Source: Natrinema sp031626495
Lineage (GTDB): Archaea > Halobacteriota > Halobacteria > Halobacteriales > Natrialbaceae
Length of the DNA: 64,000 nucleotides
NCBI RefSeq assembly: GCF_031626495.1
Contig: NZ_JAMQOJ010000009.1
Span: forward strand, 124,001 to 188,000
Direction: 5' to 3'
Shown: positions 17,865-26,191 of the stretch, piece by piece
Numbering within the stretch: position 1 is the first letter of the stretch
How the letters are laid out: each line of letters opens with the position of its first letter
The notes under the pieces: generated by a model
The model's input: the letters and a program-made list of their open reading frames with translations, nothing else
The model's database searches: none
Told to the model about the DNA's origin: nothing
Translations under genes and position numbers: made by a program

Positions 17865-18053
17865 ACTGGGGAATGGGTGGCGGGATGGGGACCGGTATGG
17901 ATGACGGAATGGCCAGTAGCATGGGATCAAATATAACCGCCGGGATGGGATCTTGGAATGGTCGCCCTCGCGGTGCTGATGCTGATCAGTGGCATCATCA
18001 TGACGAACCGGCACGGTGCTGAATCCGGAATGTGTGACCTGTTTCGAGAATGA
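17861..18053 (+). pseudogene. Small Met/Gly-rich membrane protein gene, frameshifted
   Basis: The ATG at 17861 starts MNWGMGGGMGTGMDDGM, a Met/Gly-rich stretch. In another frame, after about 17942, the sequence reads WDLGMVALAVLMLISGIIM then TNRHGAESGM and ends at TGA 18051-18053. Together this looks like one small membrane protein with a single base change of frame, related in style to the Met-rich SHOCT proteins at 37.8-43.7 kb but lacking the SHOCT tail. The 3' end overlaps the DUF1405 start by 4 bp, so the frame order of the operon is preserved. A sequencing error cannot be excluded. Confidence 0.6.
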
Positions 18054-18748
18054 CCACGACAACACGTTCAAGCCGCCTACCTAGCTATCTCGCACCGCTA
18101 CCAGAGCGCGTCGAGGACCTCGCACTTCGGTACGCGTGGGTCATCGTCGCGATTAATCTGGCCGGGACTGCGTTCGGGTTCTGGTACTACCGCTTCCAGC
18201 TGGCCCAAACCCCGATAGTGATGTGGCCGTTCGTCCCCGACAGCCCCGCCGCGACGCTGTTCGTCGCGCTCAGTCTCGCCGCGTGGAAACTGGATTACGA
18301 CGTCGAGTGGCTCCATATGCTCGCCTTCTTCGGCAACATCAAACTCGGTCTCTGGACGCCGTTCGTCCAGCTGGTTCTCAACGGACCGGGCGGTATCGAA
18401 CCCTGGCTCTACTGGTTCCTCATCGTAAGCCATCTCGCGATGAGCCTCCAGTCGTTCCTGATCTATCGCTACGCCGAGTTCACGGTCGGTGCGGTCGCCG
18501 TCACCACCGTCTGGTACGGCCTCAACGACATCGTGGACTACTTCGCGCCGCTCGTCGGGGAGTTCCACCACACGTTCCTGCGGGCCGAACTCGTCAACGG
18601 CGCACTCGATCACTCGGTGCGAGCGCACGACCTCGCAGCGGCCGCGGCCGTGACGCTGACGCTCGCCGCGACGTTTCTCGCACTAGCGACACGGGTGAAG
18701 AAGCTCGAAACAACTGAGGAGTCCTCCGCACGAGGGGTGCGCCGATGA
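18050..18748 (+). CDS. DUF1405 family integral membrane protein
   Basis: 232 residues, about six hydrophobic segments (for example WVIVAINLAGTAFGFWYYRF near residues 31-50). Conserved family features include the WPFVPDSPAATLF segment and FFGNIKLGLWTPFV. The function is unknown. The gene overlaps the Met-rich remnant upstream (18050-18053) and the blue copper protein downstream (18745-18748), both by ATGA, so it belongs to a copper-linked operon. Confidence 0.88.
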   Translation: MTTTTRSSRLPSYLAPLPERVEDLALRYAWVIVAINLAGTAFGFWYYRFQLAQTPIVMWPFVPDSPAATLFVALSLAAWKLDYDVEWLHMLAFFGNIKLGLWTPFVQLVLNGPGGIEPWLYWFLIVSHLAMSLQSFLIYRYAEFTVGAVAVTTVWYGLNDIVDYFAPLVGEFHHTFLRAELVNGALDHSVRAHDLAAAAAVTLTLAATFLALATRVKKLETTEESSARGVRR

Positions 18749-19170
18749 ACGGCTATTCACGACGGTCGGTACTTCGCCGGAGCCGGAGTGTGCTAGCAGT
18801 CGGGGCAACCGCGATTGCTGGCTGTCTCGGAGGTAGCGGCCCGTCGGGTCCGACGGTCACGATGACGGGCGACCTCCGATTCGATCCGGCCGAAGTCACA
18901 ATCGACCCCGGTCAGCAGGTCACCTGGGTGAACGAGAGTGGAGTCCCCCATACCGCATCGGCATACGAAGAAGCGATTCCCAACGAGGCGTCGTACTTCG
19001 CAAGCGGCGGCTACGAGTCCGAGCAGGCCGTCCGGCAGAGTACGTCAGCGAGAGGGTTTCTCGAACGAGGCGAAACCTACAGTTACACGTTCGACGTCAC
19101 GGGGACGTACCAGTATTTCTGCCTGCCACACGAGGAAAGCGGGATGGTCGGACGTGTCATCGTCGAATGA
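18745..19170 (+). CDS. Plastocyanin/halocyanin-like blue copper lipoprotein
   Basis: 141 residues. Basic N-terminus with RRSVLRR and RSRSVLAVG (Tat-like) and a lipobox (AIAGCLGG). The cupredoxin domain covers about 35-141, with first His ligand GVPHTAS, then YFCLPHEESGMVGR containing Cys, His and the normal axial Met. It therefore has a standard type-1 copper site, unlike the two Gln variants at 14917 and 16873. An insert of about 20 residues (SYFASGGYESEQAV region) precedes the last strands. It is the last gene of the operon that starts with the DUF411 protein. Confidence 0.9.
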   Translation: MNGYSRRSVLRRSRSVLAVGATAIAGCLGGSGPSGPTVTMTGDLRFDPAEVTIDPGQQVTWVNESGVPHTASAYEEAIPNEASYFASGGYESEQAVRQSTSARGFLERGETYSYTFDVTGTYQYFCLPHEESGMVGRVIVE

Positions 19171-19193
19171 CCACGAGACTCGACCTCACTCGA

Positions 19194-19715
19194 TCACTGA
19201 CGGTGGATCGATGGGTATCCCGGCATTCCATCGGCCATCCATAGCCAGAGCCCCAGTATCGTGACGACGGTTTGTCCGAGTACATACGGGGTCGGAGACA
19301 CCAGCGCGAGCAGGTCTCCGATCGTCTCGACATGGTGATAATCAGTTACGACCGGCCAGAACAGAAACAGTAGCGTCTCCCCGGGGACGAACAGGTAATC
19401 CACGAGGTCCGCAGCGAGGTGTGATCCATATCCGAGCGCGTACGCCGCGCCGACCTCCCACCGGTCTCTGTGTTTCGTGACGTAGAAGACAATCAGGACG
19501 ACGAGTGCCGCGGCGAACACTGAGTGCGCGACCGACCGACTCGGGAGCGATGGAAGTACAAACGCGAGTGGTTTGTCGACGAGATCCGGGAGCAACGCGC
19601 CTCCGAACAGGGCGATGATCGGGACATCGTCACATCGGTCAGTAGCGCCACCAGAAATGCCTCGGTAAACGAGATACGCGACTGCAGCGTGGACCCAAAA
19701 GAGCACACTCGACAA
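19194..19715 (-). CDS. Membrane-bound metal-dependent hydrolase-like protein (YdjM/DUF457 family)
   Basis: 173 residues with about four membrane segments. Characteristic polar motifs are LLPDLVDKPLA near residue 41, SVAHSVFAA near 62 and GYGSHLAADLVDY near 95, which fit the His/Asp pattern of the YdjM-like family. These proteins are annotated as membrane-bound hydrolases, but the reaction is unproven. It is convergent with the blue copper gene and lies downstream of the APC permease, separated by 48 nt. It could be transcribed together with the permease. Confidence 0.78.
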   Translation of the reverse strand: MSSVLFWVHAAVAYLVYRGISGGATDRCDDVPIIALFGGALLPDLVDKPLAFVLPSLPSRSVAHSVFAAALVVLIVFYVTKHRDRWEVGAAYALGYGSHLAADLVDYLFVPGETLLFLFWPVVTDYHHVETIGDLLALVSPTPYVLGQTVVTILGLWLWMADGMPGYPSIHRQ

Positions 19716-19763
19716 TACTATCCAGGTTACGTAAACCGTTCACGCACTGCTGCCCCGTCAGCA

Positions 19764-21062
19764 TCACACGCCATCGATTTCGGAGCGAATAGTCTCGCGC
19801 TCGAAGTAGATGATTTCCAGTCCCAGGAGGACGACCGTCACAACGAGAACCACACTAAAGACGGCGGGTTCCATCACGGCGAGGTGGTACACTAACGACG
19901 GGAAGAACAGTACTGCACCCACCACGCCGACGGCGGGGAGGATACCTGTTCGAAGCCCCGCTCGATGCCTGAACGCGAGGAAACTCATCGACCCAAAGAC
20001 AGTGATGAAGGCAAGCGACGCGAACGACGTGATTCCCTGAAGACTACCGTAGGCGGTGAACGCGGCCGTTATCAGGCCCAAGATGAGAAGTGTTCGCGTA
20101 GGAGCACCGTCGGCATCGGCATCTCCGATCCGGTCAGGAAGTAGGTCGTCTTCAAGCATTCCCGTCGCAAAGTGGGCCGCCGAGAACAGCGTGGCGTTGA
20201 TCGCGCTCCCAGTCGAGAACAGTGCCGCCACGGAAATGAGGATGAACCCCATCTGCCCCATGAACGGTTCGGCCGCGATGGCGAGTGACACCTCGGGGTT
20301 CGCGGCGATCGTTTCGGGCCGAAGCAGACTCGTCGTGACGACTGCCACGAGGACGTACAGCCCGAGAGACGCGGGAATTGAGAGATAGATCGCCTGCGGG
20401 ATGGTCGTCCGGGCGTTCCGAAGACTTCCCTCGTCGTAAAAGAGTAGCTGCCAACCCTGAAAGGCGACGAACGAGAGGGCAGCGGACATGAGCAACCCGC
20501 CCGTCGCGACGGAGGAGAACCCGGTCGTCAGCTGTCCTGTCCGCGCTCCAAAATAGAACCCCCACACACCGAAAATGAGGAGAATCCCGACCTTTGCCGC
20601 GACGAGGAGCACCTCGGTCACGCCACTCGCCCGGGCGCCGAGGACGTTCAGCAGTACAAACCCCAGGACGCTGAGAACCGACACGACGGGGCGGAGTGGA
20701 ACCCCGAGGGCTGTTTCGACGCCGAGAAGTTTCGTCGCGAAACTACCGAATGCGAACGCGTACATCCCCATCGACCCGATATAGCCAAACAGAAGCGTCC
20801 ACCCGACCATCCCAGCGACCGTCGTCGACTCACCGAACTCCTGTAAGAAACTGACCGAGCCGCCGGACACGTCGCCAAGCCGCTGGAGACGAACGTACGA
20901 GTAGCCAGCGCAGAACGCGACGACACCGCCGCCGGTAAAGGCGAGCCACGCCGCAGGCCCCGACATTTCCGCAACGACGCCAAGTACGGCGAAGATCCCA
21001 CCTCCGATCATACCACCGAGCGCAATCGAGACTGCACCGAGACGGCCCAGCTTCTCGCTCAT
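19764..21062 (-). CDS. APC-family amino acid permease
   Basis: 432 residues with 12 predicted membrane segments. The N-terminal signature GAVSIALGGMIGGGIFAVLG (about 9-28) is the amino acid/polyamine/organocation substrate-binding loop. The substrate is not evident. A perfect example of the shared palindrome (21101-21115) begins 39 nt upstream of the ATG, just outside a TATA-like gtctaaaga on the minus strand, so it is likely co-regulated with the metal and stress genes. Amino acid import could supply metal-chelating thiols or histidine; that is speculative. Confidence 0.9.
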   Translation of the reverse strand: MSEKLGRLGAVSIALGGMIGGGIFAVLGVVAEMSGPAAWLAFTGGGVVAFCAGYSYVRLQRLGDVSGGSVSFLQEFGESTTVAGMVGWTLLFGYIGSMGMYAFAFGSFATKLLGVETALGVPLRPVVSVLSVLGFVLLNVLGARASGVTEVLLVAAKVGILLIFGVWGFYFGARTGQLTTGFSSVATGGLLMSAALSFVAFQGWQLLFYDEGSLRNARTTIPQAIYLSIPASLGLYVLVAVVTTSLLRPETIAANPEVSLAIAAEPFMGQMGFILISVAALFSTGSAINATLFSAAHFATGMLEDDLLPDRIGDADADGAPTRTLLILGLITAAFTAYGSLQGITSFASLAFITVFGSMSFLAFRHRAGLRTGILPAVGVVGAVLFFPSLVYHLAVMEPAVFSVVLVVTVVLLGLEIIYFERETIRSEIDGV

Positions 21063-21100
21063 CGTCTCTCCGTTGGGGCGCCATCTTTAGACTTCTTGTT

Positions 21101-21115
21101 GTTTAGAATCCAAAC
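21101..21115. promoter_or_regulatory. Putative operator upstream of the APC permease
   Basis: GTTTAGAATCCAAAC fits the pattern STTWnGAATCnAAAS at all 13 fixed positions and is nearly a perfect palindrome. It begins 39 nt upstream of the permease start codon at 21062. Confidence 0.55.
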
Positions 21116-21154
21116 CACCTCAGCCTGGGGAGTAGAAATCGTCTACTTCGATGC

Positions 21155-21454
21155 TCAGGTTCCGAAAAGCGAGTAGAACCACGCTTCAGTATCTGGATGG
21201 AGACCGTTATGAACCGCTTGGACCGCCGCAGCGACTGACACGGCGAAGATAGCGTGAACGAGATGTGTCGGAACCCACCCGACCACGACTGCACCCGCTC
21301 CGAGGACGGCAGCACAGAGGGCTCCAACGCCGATTCTAAAAAAGAACGGCCGCTGAATCACCAGCACGGTGTCCCCGTAGAGCAGGATGTAACAAAGGAA
21401 CGCAAGCCCACCAGCGATGACTGCCGAGAGTAACGAGAAGAGGAGCGCCATCAT
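21155..21454 (-). CDS. Small membrane protein of unknown function
   Basis: 99 residues with three hydrophobic helices (about 4-25, 40-60, 65-85) and a polar end HNGLHPDTEAWFY. I do not recognise the family. The start overlaps the stop of the upstream small membrane protein by 4 bp (21451-21454), so the two are coupled and may form a complex. The pair is divergent from the YHS-domain permease at 21932. Its 3' end lies 40 nt from the operator of the APC permease. Confidence 0.75.
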   Translation of the reverse strand: MMALLFSLLSAVIAGGLAFLCYILLYGDTVLVIQRPFFFRIGVGALCAAVLGAGAVVVGWVPTHLVHAIFAVSVAAAVQAVHNGLHPDTEAWFYSLFGT

Positions 21455-21750
21455 CGGGATTCTCCCCTAGAATACCCAAGTCGCGGGTGAATGTACCCGA
21501 GTGCGCCGAGTACGGCCACGAGACTAAGGAGAGCACCGGTTTCCACTGCAGCGAGCGGGCCATGCGGAAGCGGTGTGAGCATCCCGAGATGGGCGATCCC
21601 GAACAGTAACCCAACGAGCGGTACGCCAACGAGTAGGTGCCCATATATTCCCTCGTACTGGTGCCAGATAGCGGGCGTTTTACTCACCGTGTACACGGTG
21701 CTCGCGAGAATGATACCCGTCACGAGAAGTTCGCTAAAGGACGTGAGCAT
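21451..21750 (-). CDS. Small membrane protein of unknown function
   Basis: 99 residues from the ATG at 21750 (an in-frame upstream start at 21777 is less likely). Three hydrophobic helices with conserved-looking His residues in WHQYEGIYGHLLVG and FGIAHLGML, which could bind a metal or haem. I do not recognise the family. It is the first gene of a two-gene unit with the 99-residue protein at 21155-21454 and is divergent from the SO_0444-type permease, sharing a 181-nt promoter region. Confidence 0.75.
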   Translation of the reverse strand: MLTSFSELLVTGIILASTVYTVSKTPAIWHQYEGIYGHLLVGVPLVGLLFGIAHLGMLTPLPHGPLAAVETGALLSLVAVLGALGYIHPRLGYSRGESR

Positions 21751-21808
21751 ACGACTATCCTCCCCAGCCAGCCACAAGTCAATTACTCCGCACCCGAAGT
21801 GGCGTACC

Positions 21809-21822
21809 CCTTGATTCCAAAT
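21809..21822. promoter_or_regulatory. Degenerate copy of the shared operator in a divergent promoter region
   Basis: On the minus strand ATTTGGAATCAAGG keeps the TTTnGAATCnA core (10 of 13 fixed positions when extended by one base). It lies 59 nt upstream of the minus-strand gene at 21750 and 110 nt upstream of the permease at 21932. Confidence 0.3.
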
Positions 21823-21931
21823 TCCACTAGGGTTGTGATGCCGGTATCCAAAGGATCACAAACGAAATATCCCAGAGATGTAGCCACAACCGCATTAGGA
21901 GAGGAGCCCCTAGATGTAGGCCACCACGATA

Positions 21932-23266
21932 ATGGACAGATCAGATTACGCGATCCTCTCGGTCATCGCTGTAATCACCGTTGCCATCGGCATCGTCACG
22001 ACGACGAAACCGCTCGGAACGTTTTTCGTGGAGAGCACGAGGCAGGCCGCGACGACCACCGCCGCGATGGCGTGGATCACCTGGTGGGCGCTCGTGATCG
22101 GGTTCGCCATCGCCGGCGGCGTCGAGGCGTGGGTCTCGACCCAGCAGATTTCGGAGCTGCTCGAGGGACACGGGCCTCGCTCCATCGGCCTCGCGACGTT
22201 CTTTGGGTTCGTCTCCTCGTCGTGTTCGTACTCGGCGATCGCCACGGCGAAGAACCTCTACAAGAAGGGGGCGTCGGCTGCGGCGGCGCTGGCGGCGTTC
22301 CAGTTCGCCTCGACGAATCTCGTCATCGAGATCGGCATCGTCATCTGGTTGTTGCTGGGCTGGGAGTTCCTGCTGGCCGACGTGGTCGGTGGGCTGCTCC
22401 TCATCGGCCTGATGTCGGTCGGCTTCGTCTACGTCGTCCCCGACAAGATTCTCGATGAAGCCCGCGAGAACGTCACCGACGATGAGGGCATCACTGTCCA
22501 AGACCCGGTCTGTGGAATGGAGGTCGATCCCGAGGAGACCGACTACTCTATCGAGCATGGTGGGCAGACGTATTACTTCTGCTCGCAGTCCTGCAAGGAC
22601 TCCTTCGACCCTGAGGAAGCGAACACGTCGATTCCGGAGAAAGCGACCTCGTGGTCGGGGTGGAAATCGCTCGCGGACAAACAGTGGAAGGAGTGGGCGA
22701 TGCTGTGGGACGAGATCGCCATCGGGTTCATCTTCGCCGGCCTCATTGCCGGGTTCATCCCCGAAGCCGTCTGGACGAGCGTCTTCTCCGGGGCCGTGTT
22801 CGGTTTGCCGGTGTACGTCCTCTGGACGGCCGCGCTGGGTGCGATCATCGGCGTCGTCACCTTCGTCTGTTCGGTCGGGAACGTCCCGTTCGGGACCGTC
22901 CTCTGGACGCGCGGGCTCCCCTTCGGGTCGGTGCTGTCGTACATCTTCGCGGACCTCATCGTTCCGCCGATCATGAAGGCTTACGACGAGTACTACGGGA
23001 CGACGTTCGCGGCGGTGCTGTCCCTGATGATCTTCGTCACCGCCGTTATCGCCGGGTTCGTGGTCCACTTCCTGTTCCTGGGCCTGGGCCTCATCCCCTC
23101 ACGAGCCTCCGCGCAGATCGCCGAAGTGTCCATCGAACTCAACTACAAGCTCGTGTTGAACGTCCTCGCGACGGCGTTCTTCGCGTTCCTCTACTGGCTG
23201 CACAAACAGGATTCGGTGGCTGGCGGGGAACGCGGTGAGGAAGGGCATGCGGCGATGACGGACTGA
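21932..23266 (+). CDS. SO_0444-type metal efflux permease with internal YHS/TRASH-like domain
   Basis: 444 residues. Two blocks of four to five membrane helices (about 5-165 and 240-430) flank a metal-binding domain: DPVCGMEVDPEETDYS and YYFCSQSCKDSF (about 190-225). The first membrane block has the GFVSSSCSYSAIA Cys pair typical of this permease family (related to DUF318/ArsP). Family members are annotated as Cu/Zn efflux transporters. The YHS/TRASH-like finger probably senses or hands over the metal. A paralogue with two such domains is at 33462-34856. Confidence 0.87.
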   Translation: MDRSDYAILSVIAVITVAIGIVTTTKPLGTFFVESTRQAATTTAAMAWITWWALVIGFAIAGGVEAWVSTQQISELLEGHGPRSIGLATFFGFVSSSCSYSAIATAKNLYKKGASAAAALAAFQFASTNLVIEIGIVIWLLLGWEFLLADVVGGLLLIGLMSVGFVYVVPDKILDEARENVTDDEGITVQDPVCGMEVDPEETDYSIEHGGQTYYFCSQSCKDSFDPEEANTSIPEKATSWSGWKSLADKQWKEWAMLWDEIAIGFIFAGLIAGFIPEAVWTSVFSGAVFGLPVYVLWTAALGAIIGVVTFVCSVGNVPFGTVLWTRGLPFGSVLSYIFADLIVPPIMKAYDEYYGTTFAAVLSLMIFVTAVIAGFVVHFLFLGLGLIPSRASAQIAEVSIELNYKLVLNVLATAFFAFLYWLHKQDSVAGGERGEEGHAAMTD

Positions 23267-23436
23267 CGGGTATCTACCTGCTCACGTAGTTCACAATATG
23301 AATTTCGTCTATCAATAATTCGACGACACAGACAAGGAACATCCACGGTGTCGGGCAATTAATCCCTGACTCCCTTCCACTGCCCAACCACAGTTTCGAT
23401 ACGAATACCATTCATTCCAGAGCGGTCTCGTCGAAG

Positions 23437-24117
23437 TCATGGGTCTTTGAGATCGTCACTGCTGCTACGAGACTCAGCCACGAGATCGCGCCACTGCTCC
23501 CAGCGGGGGATAAACATCGGCACTTTGCGCTGATAAGTGCGGTAGTCCTCACCGAATGTATCGATCATATCACGCTCTTCTCTCCGTGCAAGCCACGTAA
23601 AAATCACAACGACGAGCGGAAATAGAGCGACAGAGAAGATTGTCGGCCAGTGAATGATGCCCTCGCCAAACAGAGCGATGAACAGACCGGTGTATTGTGG
23701 ATGGCGGACGTACCTGTAAAGCCCGTCTGTGACCAGTCGGTCGTCCTGTCGGGCACGATAGACTTGTCGCCATCCCTGAGCAAACAGGCCGATGCCGACA
23801 AACGCCACAGCGTAGCCGAGGAGCATTGATACGAACATACCCGTTTCGCCAAACCCGATCAGTGTAGACCAGAGATTGGTACTGACGTACTCGCGGTCCA
23901 GACCGAAAAACCGGACCAGCAGATAGATCGTCAGTGGAAACCCGTACATCTCCGCATATAATGCGATGATGAACGCCTGTACCACTCCTGCGCCGACCCA
24001 CTCCCGCCAGCTGTCAGGAGCGAAGTACCGATAGAAGAACCAAGAAACGACGACAATGAAGATAATCGCGAGGCCCCAAGCACCGGGATTCGTAATAGTG
24101 GTATCTATTGATGACAC
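23437..24117 (-). CDS. Isoprenylcysteine/phospholipid methyltransferase-family membrane protein
   Basis: 226 residues from a GTG start at 24117. About five membrane helices; the SAM-binding C-terminal motif is GLYRYVRHPQYTGL near residues 130-143, with REERDMIDTFGEDYRTYQ following. It is the same superfamily as the enzyme at 2941-3570, but longer and with a different N-terminus. Substrate unknown. The DoxX gene ends 6 nt upstream, so the two form a likely operon. About 170 nt of unannotated sequence separate its 3' end from the convergent permease. Confidence 0.83.
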   Translation of the reverse strand: MSSIDTTITNPGAWGLAIIFIVVVSWFFYRYFAPDSWREWVGAGVVQAFIIALYAEMYGFPLTIYLLVRFFGLDREYVSTNLWSTLIGFGETGMFVSMLLGYAVAFVGIGLFAQGWRQVYRARQDDRLVTDGLYRYVRHPQYTGLFIALFGEGIIHWPTIFSVALFPLVVVIFTWLARREERDMIDTFGEDYRTYQRKVPMFIPRWEQWRDLVAESRSSSDDLKDP

Positions 24118-24123
24118 GCTTAC

Positions 24124-24678
24124 TTACCCGAGTAGATACTGAGTCCAGGGATGCCGTTCGACAAGCGGCACTCCACCAACCTCGTACTGTTCAATGTACG
24201 CGTCAAGGCCGAGTATCCGTCCCGCACCGAACGCGGCGACTGAGAGGAACACGAGCATGTACGCGAAATCACCGTTGATGTAGCCATGTGTGACATCCCA
24301 GTTGCCGAAATAGAACATGAGCATCATAAATGCCCCCCAGAACGCAGCGAGCCGAGTGAGGGCACCGAACAACAACCCGAGGCCGATAAGCAGCTCTCCC
24401 CACGGTACTGCAACGTTCACGAAGTCAACAAACCACGGCGTGTTCCCCATCGCGACGAACAGATCAGCGAGTGGACTCCCGCTATTCGGAACGGCCCCGG
24501 TGAGATATCCACCGGCACTAAAACTCCCCGAGAGGACCTTGTCGAGACCACTCTGGAAGAACGCCAGTCCCATCATCAACCGAAGCGCGAAGATAAACCA
24601 GACACTCAACGTGTGTAGTCGACCGCTTGCGGTGAACCCCCCGATCGTACTTTCTAATTGAACTTCTTGAGATGCCAT
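24124..24678 (-). CDS. DoxX family membrane protein
   Basis: 184 residues with four helices. Typical DoxX features are LRLMMGLAFFQSGLDKVL near residues 32-49, PWGELLIGLGLLFGALTRLAA near 90-110 (only key parts quoted) and NGDFAYML. DoxX proteins relate to the membrane subunit of thiosulfate:quinone oxidoreductase and to oxidoreductase complexes dealing with thiol stress. A clear TATA element ttttataaca (minus strand, 24701-24710) lies 23-32 nt upstream of the ATG. It leads a two-gene unit with the methyltransferase. Confidence 0.88.
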   Translation of the reverse strand: MASQEVQLESTIGGFTASGRLHTLSVWFIFALRLMMGLAFFQSGLDKVLSGSFSAGGYLTGAVPNSGSPLADLFVAMGNTPWFVDFVNVAVPWGELLIGLGLLFGALTRLAAFWGAFMMLMFYFGNWDVTHGYINGDFAYMLVFLSVAAFGAGRILGLDAYIEQYEVGGVPLVERHPWTQYLLG

Positions 24679-24773
24679 ATCGTGCTAATTCCCGGGAAGG
24701 TGTTATAAAATCGCGGTGGGATCTCGCCATACCGGAATAGAGCGCCCTTTTCGGGGTGATCTCTCCGATACCG

Positions 24774-25973
24774 TCATACTGGCTGAATAGTATCGTATTC
24801 CCAGGCGTCTGTGACGGCGGCATACGTCTGCTTGATTACAGCCGGGTTGGAGAAGATCCGAGCAGCCACCCGTGGATGCCCCAAGAAGCGACGAAGAACC
24901 GCCCGTGGGGATCGATCGATGTCTTCAATGTCGATTCCAGACACCACTTGGACGGCATCACCGAGAACGGTCATCTGACGCGTCTCGACGAGGTGCCGCA
25001 TAATCCGGGCGAGCAGGTACTCCCCTTTCATCATCCGATAGAGTCGGTCTGGATACTCCTGTAGACTTCCCTCCGCCGTCAACTTGGCTGCGAGATACGA
25101 CGACTGAATTGCTTGCGAGATCCCCTTCCCGGTCAGCCGATTCGCGAGTCCAGCCGCATCCCCGACACGAACGACGGGCCACTCAGGTAGATAGGTCAGC
25201 GCAGGATCGAGACTCGGTCCTTCGGGAATAATAGCAATATTCGTCTGACTCCGAGATGGCATCGGCCAGCCGTTTCGTTCGCATGCCGCCACAAATTCGG
25301 CCATGTAATCGGCTGGGCGTTCGCTCTCAGTCCACCCGATGCCGACGTTTGCCCGCTCGGGCGATTTCGAGAACGCCCACGCGTACCCGGTATAGCCCTC
25401 AAGAATGATCTGGCTATTCGGGTAGAGATCCGAAAAGTCGCCCTCCACGTCAGCGTTAATGGCGATCATCCGACCCGCGTACTCGTCCGTTCTCCCTCGA
25501 ATCTTGCTGGTGATCGACGGTTGGCCAGTCGCGTCAACCAAGAGGTCGTATTCGTCGGCCAACGTCCGGAACTTCGCCTTCGTGATCTGGTGGTTCTCGT
25601 GAATCGAAACGCCCTTTTCAGCGAGGCGTTCGGCCCATCGCCGTTCGACGACGTTTCTGTCAGTGATGTACGTATCGGAGGCCGGGAACGTTCCCTCTCC
25701 GGTGAGCTGTCTTCGGGATGCCGTTCCGTCGTAGATCTCTACACGTAACTCCGGAAGAGCATTGACGAACCCATTCGTTGGCGTCGAACTAAGTGGAATC
25801 TTAGAGACGGCCGTCATCGCTTCCCCGCAGTTGACTCGTTTGTCATCGTACGACTGGCGTTCAAAAAGGTCTACCTCGAACCCTCGCTTGGAAAAGCCTT
25901 CAGCAGCGGCGAGGCCGCCGACGGCTCCGCCGATCACTGCGACGCTGTGTATTTGCGGAGACCGTTCCGACAT
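24774..25973 (-). CDS. FAD-dependent geranylgeranyl reductase-family oxidoreductase (second copy)
   Basis: 399 residues from the ATG at 25973. Longer in-frame starts (26027 and beyond) are disfavoured because the paralogue at 10952 begins just before the Rossmann motif. FAD-binding VIGGAVGGLAAA lies near residues 12-23, and VRVGDAAGLANRLTGKGIS near 275-293. The sequence is collinear with the paralogue and keeps the RVNCGEAMTAVSKIPLS block. It probably reduces double bonds of isoprenoid lipids or quinones. Together with the two ICMT-like enzymes it suggests that membrane lipid changes accompany the metal response. Confidence 0.85.
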   Translation of the reverse strand: MSERSPQIHSVAVIGGAVGGLAAAEGFSKRGFEVDLFERQSYDDKRVNCGEAMTAVSKIPLSSTPTNGFVNALPELRVEIYDGTASRRQLTGEGTFPASDTYITDRNVVERRWAERLAEKGVSIHENHQITKAKFRTLADEYDLLVDATGQPSITSKIRGRTDEYAGRMIAINADVEGDFSDLYPNSQIILEGYTGYAWAFSKSPERANVGIGWTESERPADYMAEFVAACERNGWPMPSRSQTNIAIIPEGPSLDPALTYLPEWPVVRVGDAAGLANRLTGKGISQAIQSSYLAAKLTAEGSLQEYPDRLYRMMKGEYLLARIMRHLVETRQMTVLGDAVQVVSGIDIEDIDRSPRAVLRRFLGHPRVAARIFSNPAVIKQTYAAVTDAWEYDTIQPV

Positions 25974-26191
25974 TTGTTGTGAATATGTGTCTTGGCTCCC
26001 GAATCGCGACGAGACGTTCTCTGACATGAGGTATAGGACGGGCGACCAGTTCAAACAGATTTCCCTTGAATCCGCTAGCCCGGGAGAGGATACGGAGGGC
26101 CCCGTCGACATAGATCTCCGCGAATGGATGCTCGTTCCCCACTTGGTTAGGGGTGAAAAGACAAATGGTCCTGATAGATGAACAACAGTGC

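Noticed and set aside
21941..23068. A 375-codon antisense frame and a 273-codon plus-strand frame overlapping the first YHS permease
   Set aside because: Both are highly charged, low-complexity translations of the permease gene in other frames. The permease reading has helices and metal motifs.
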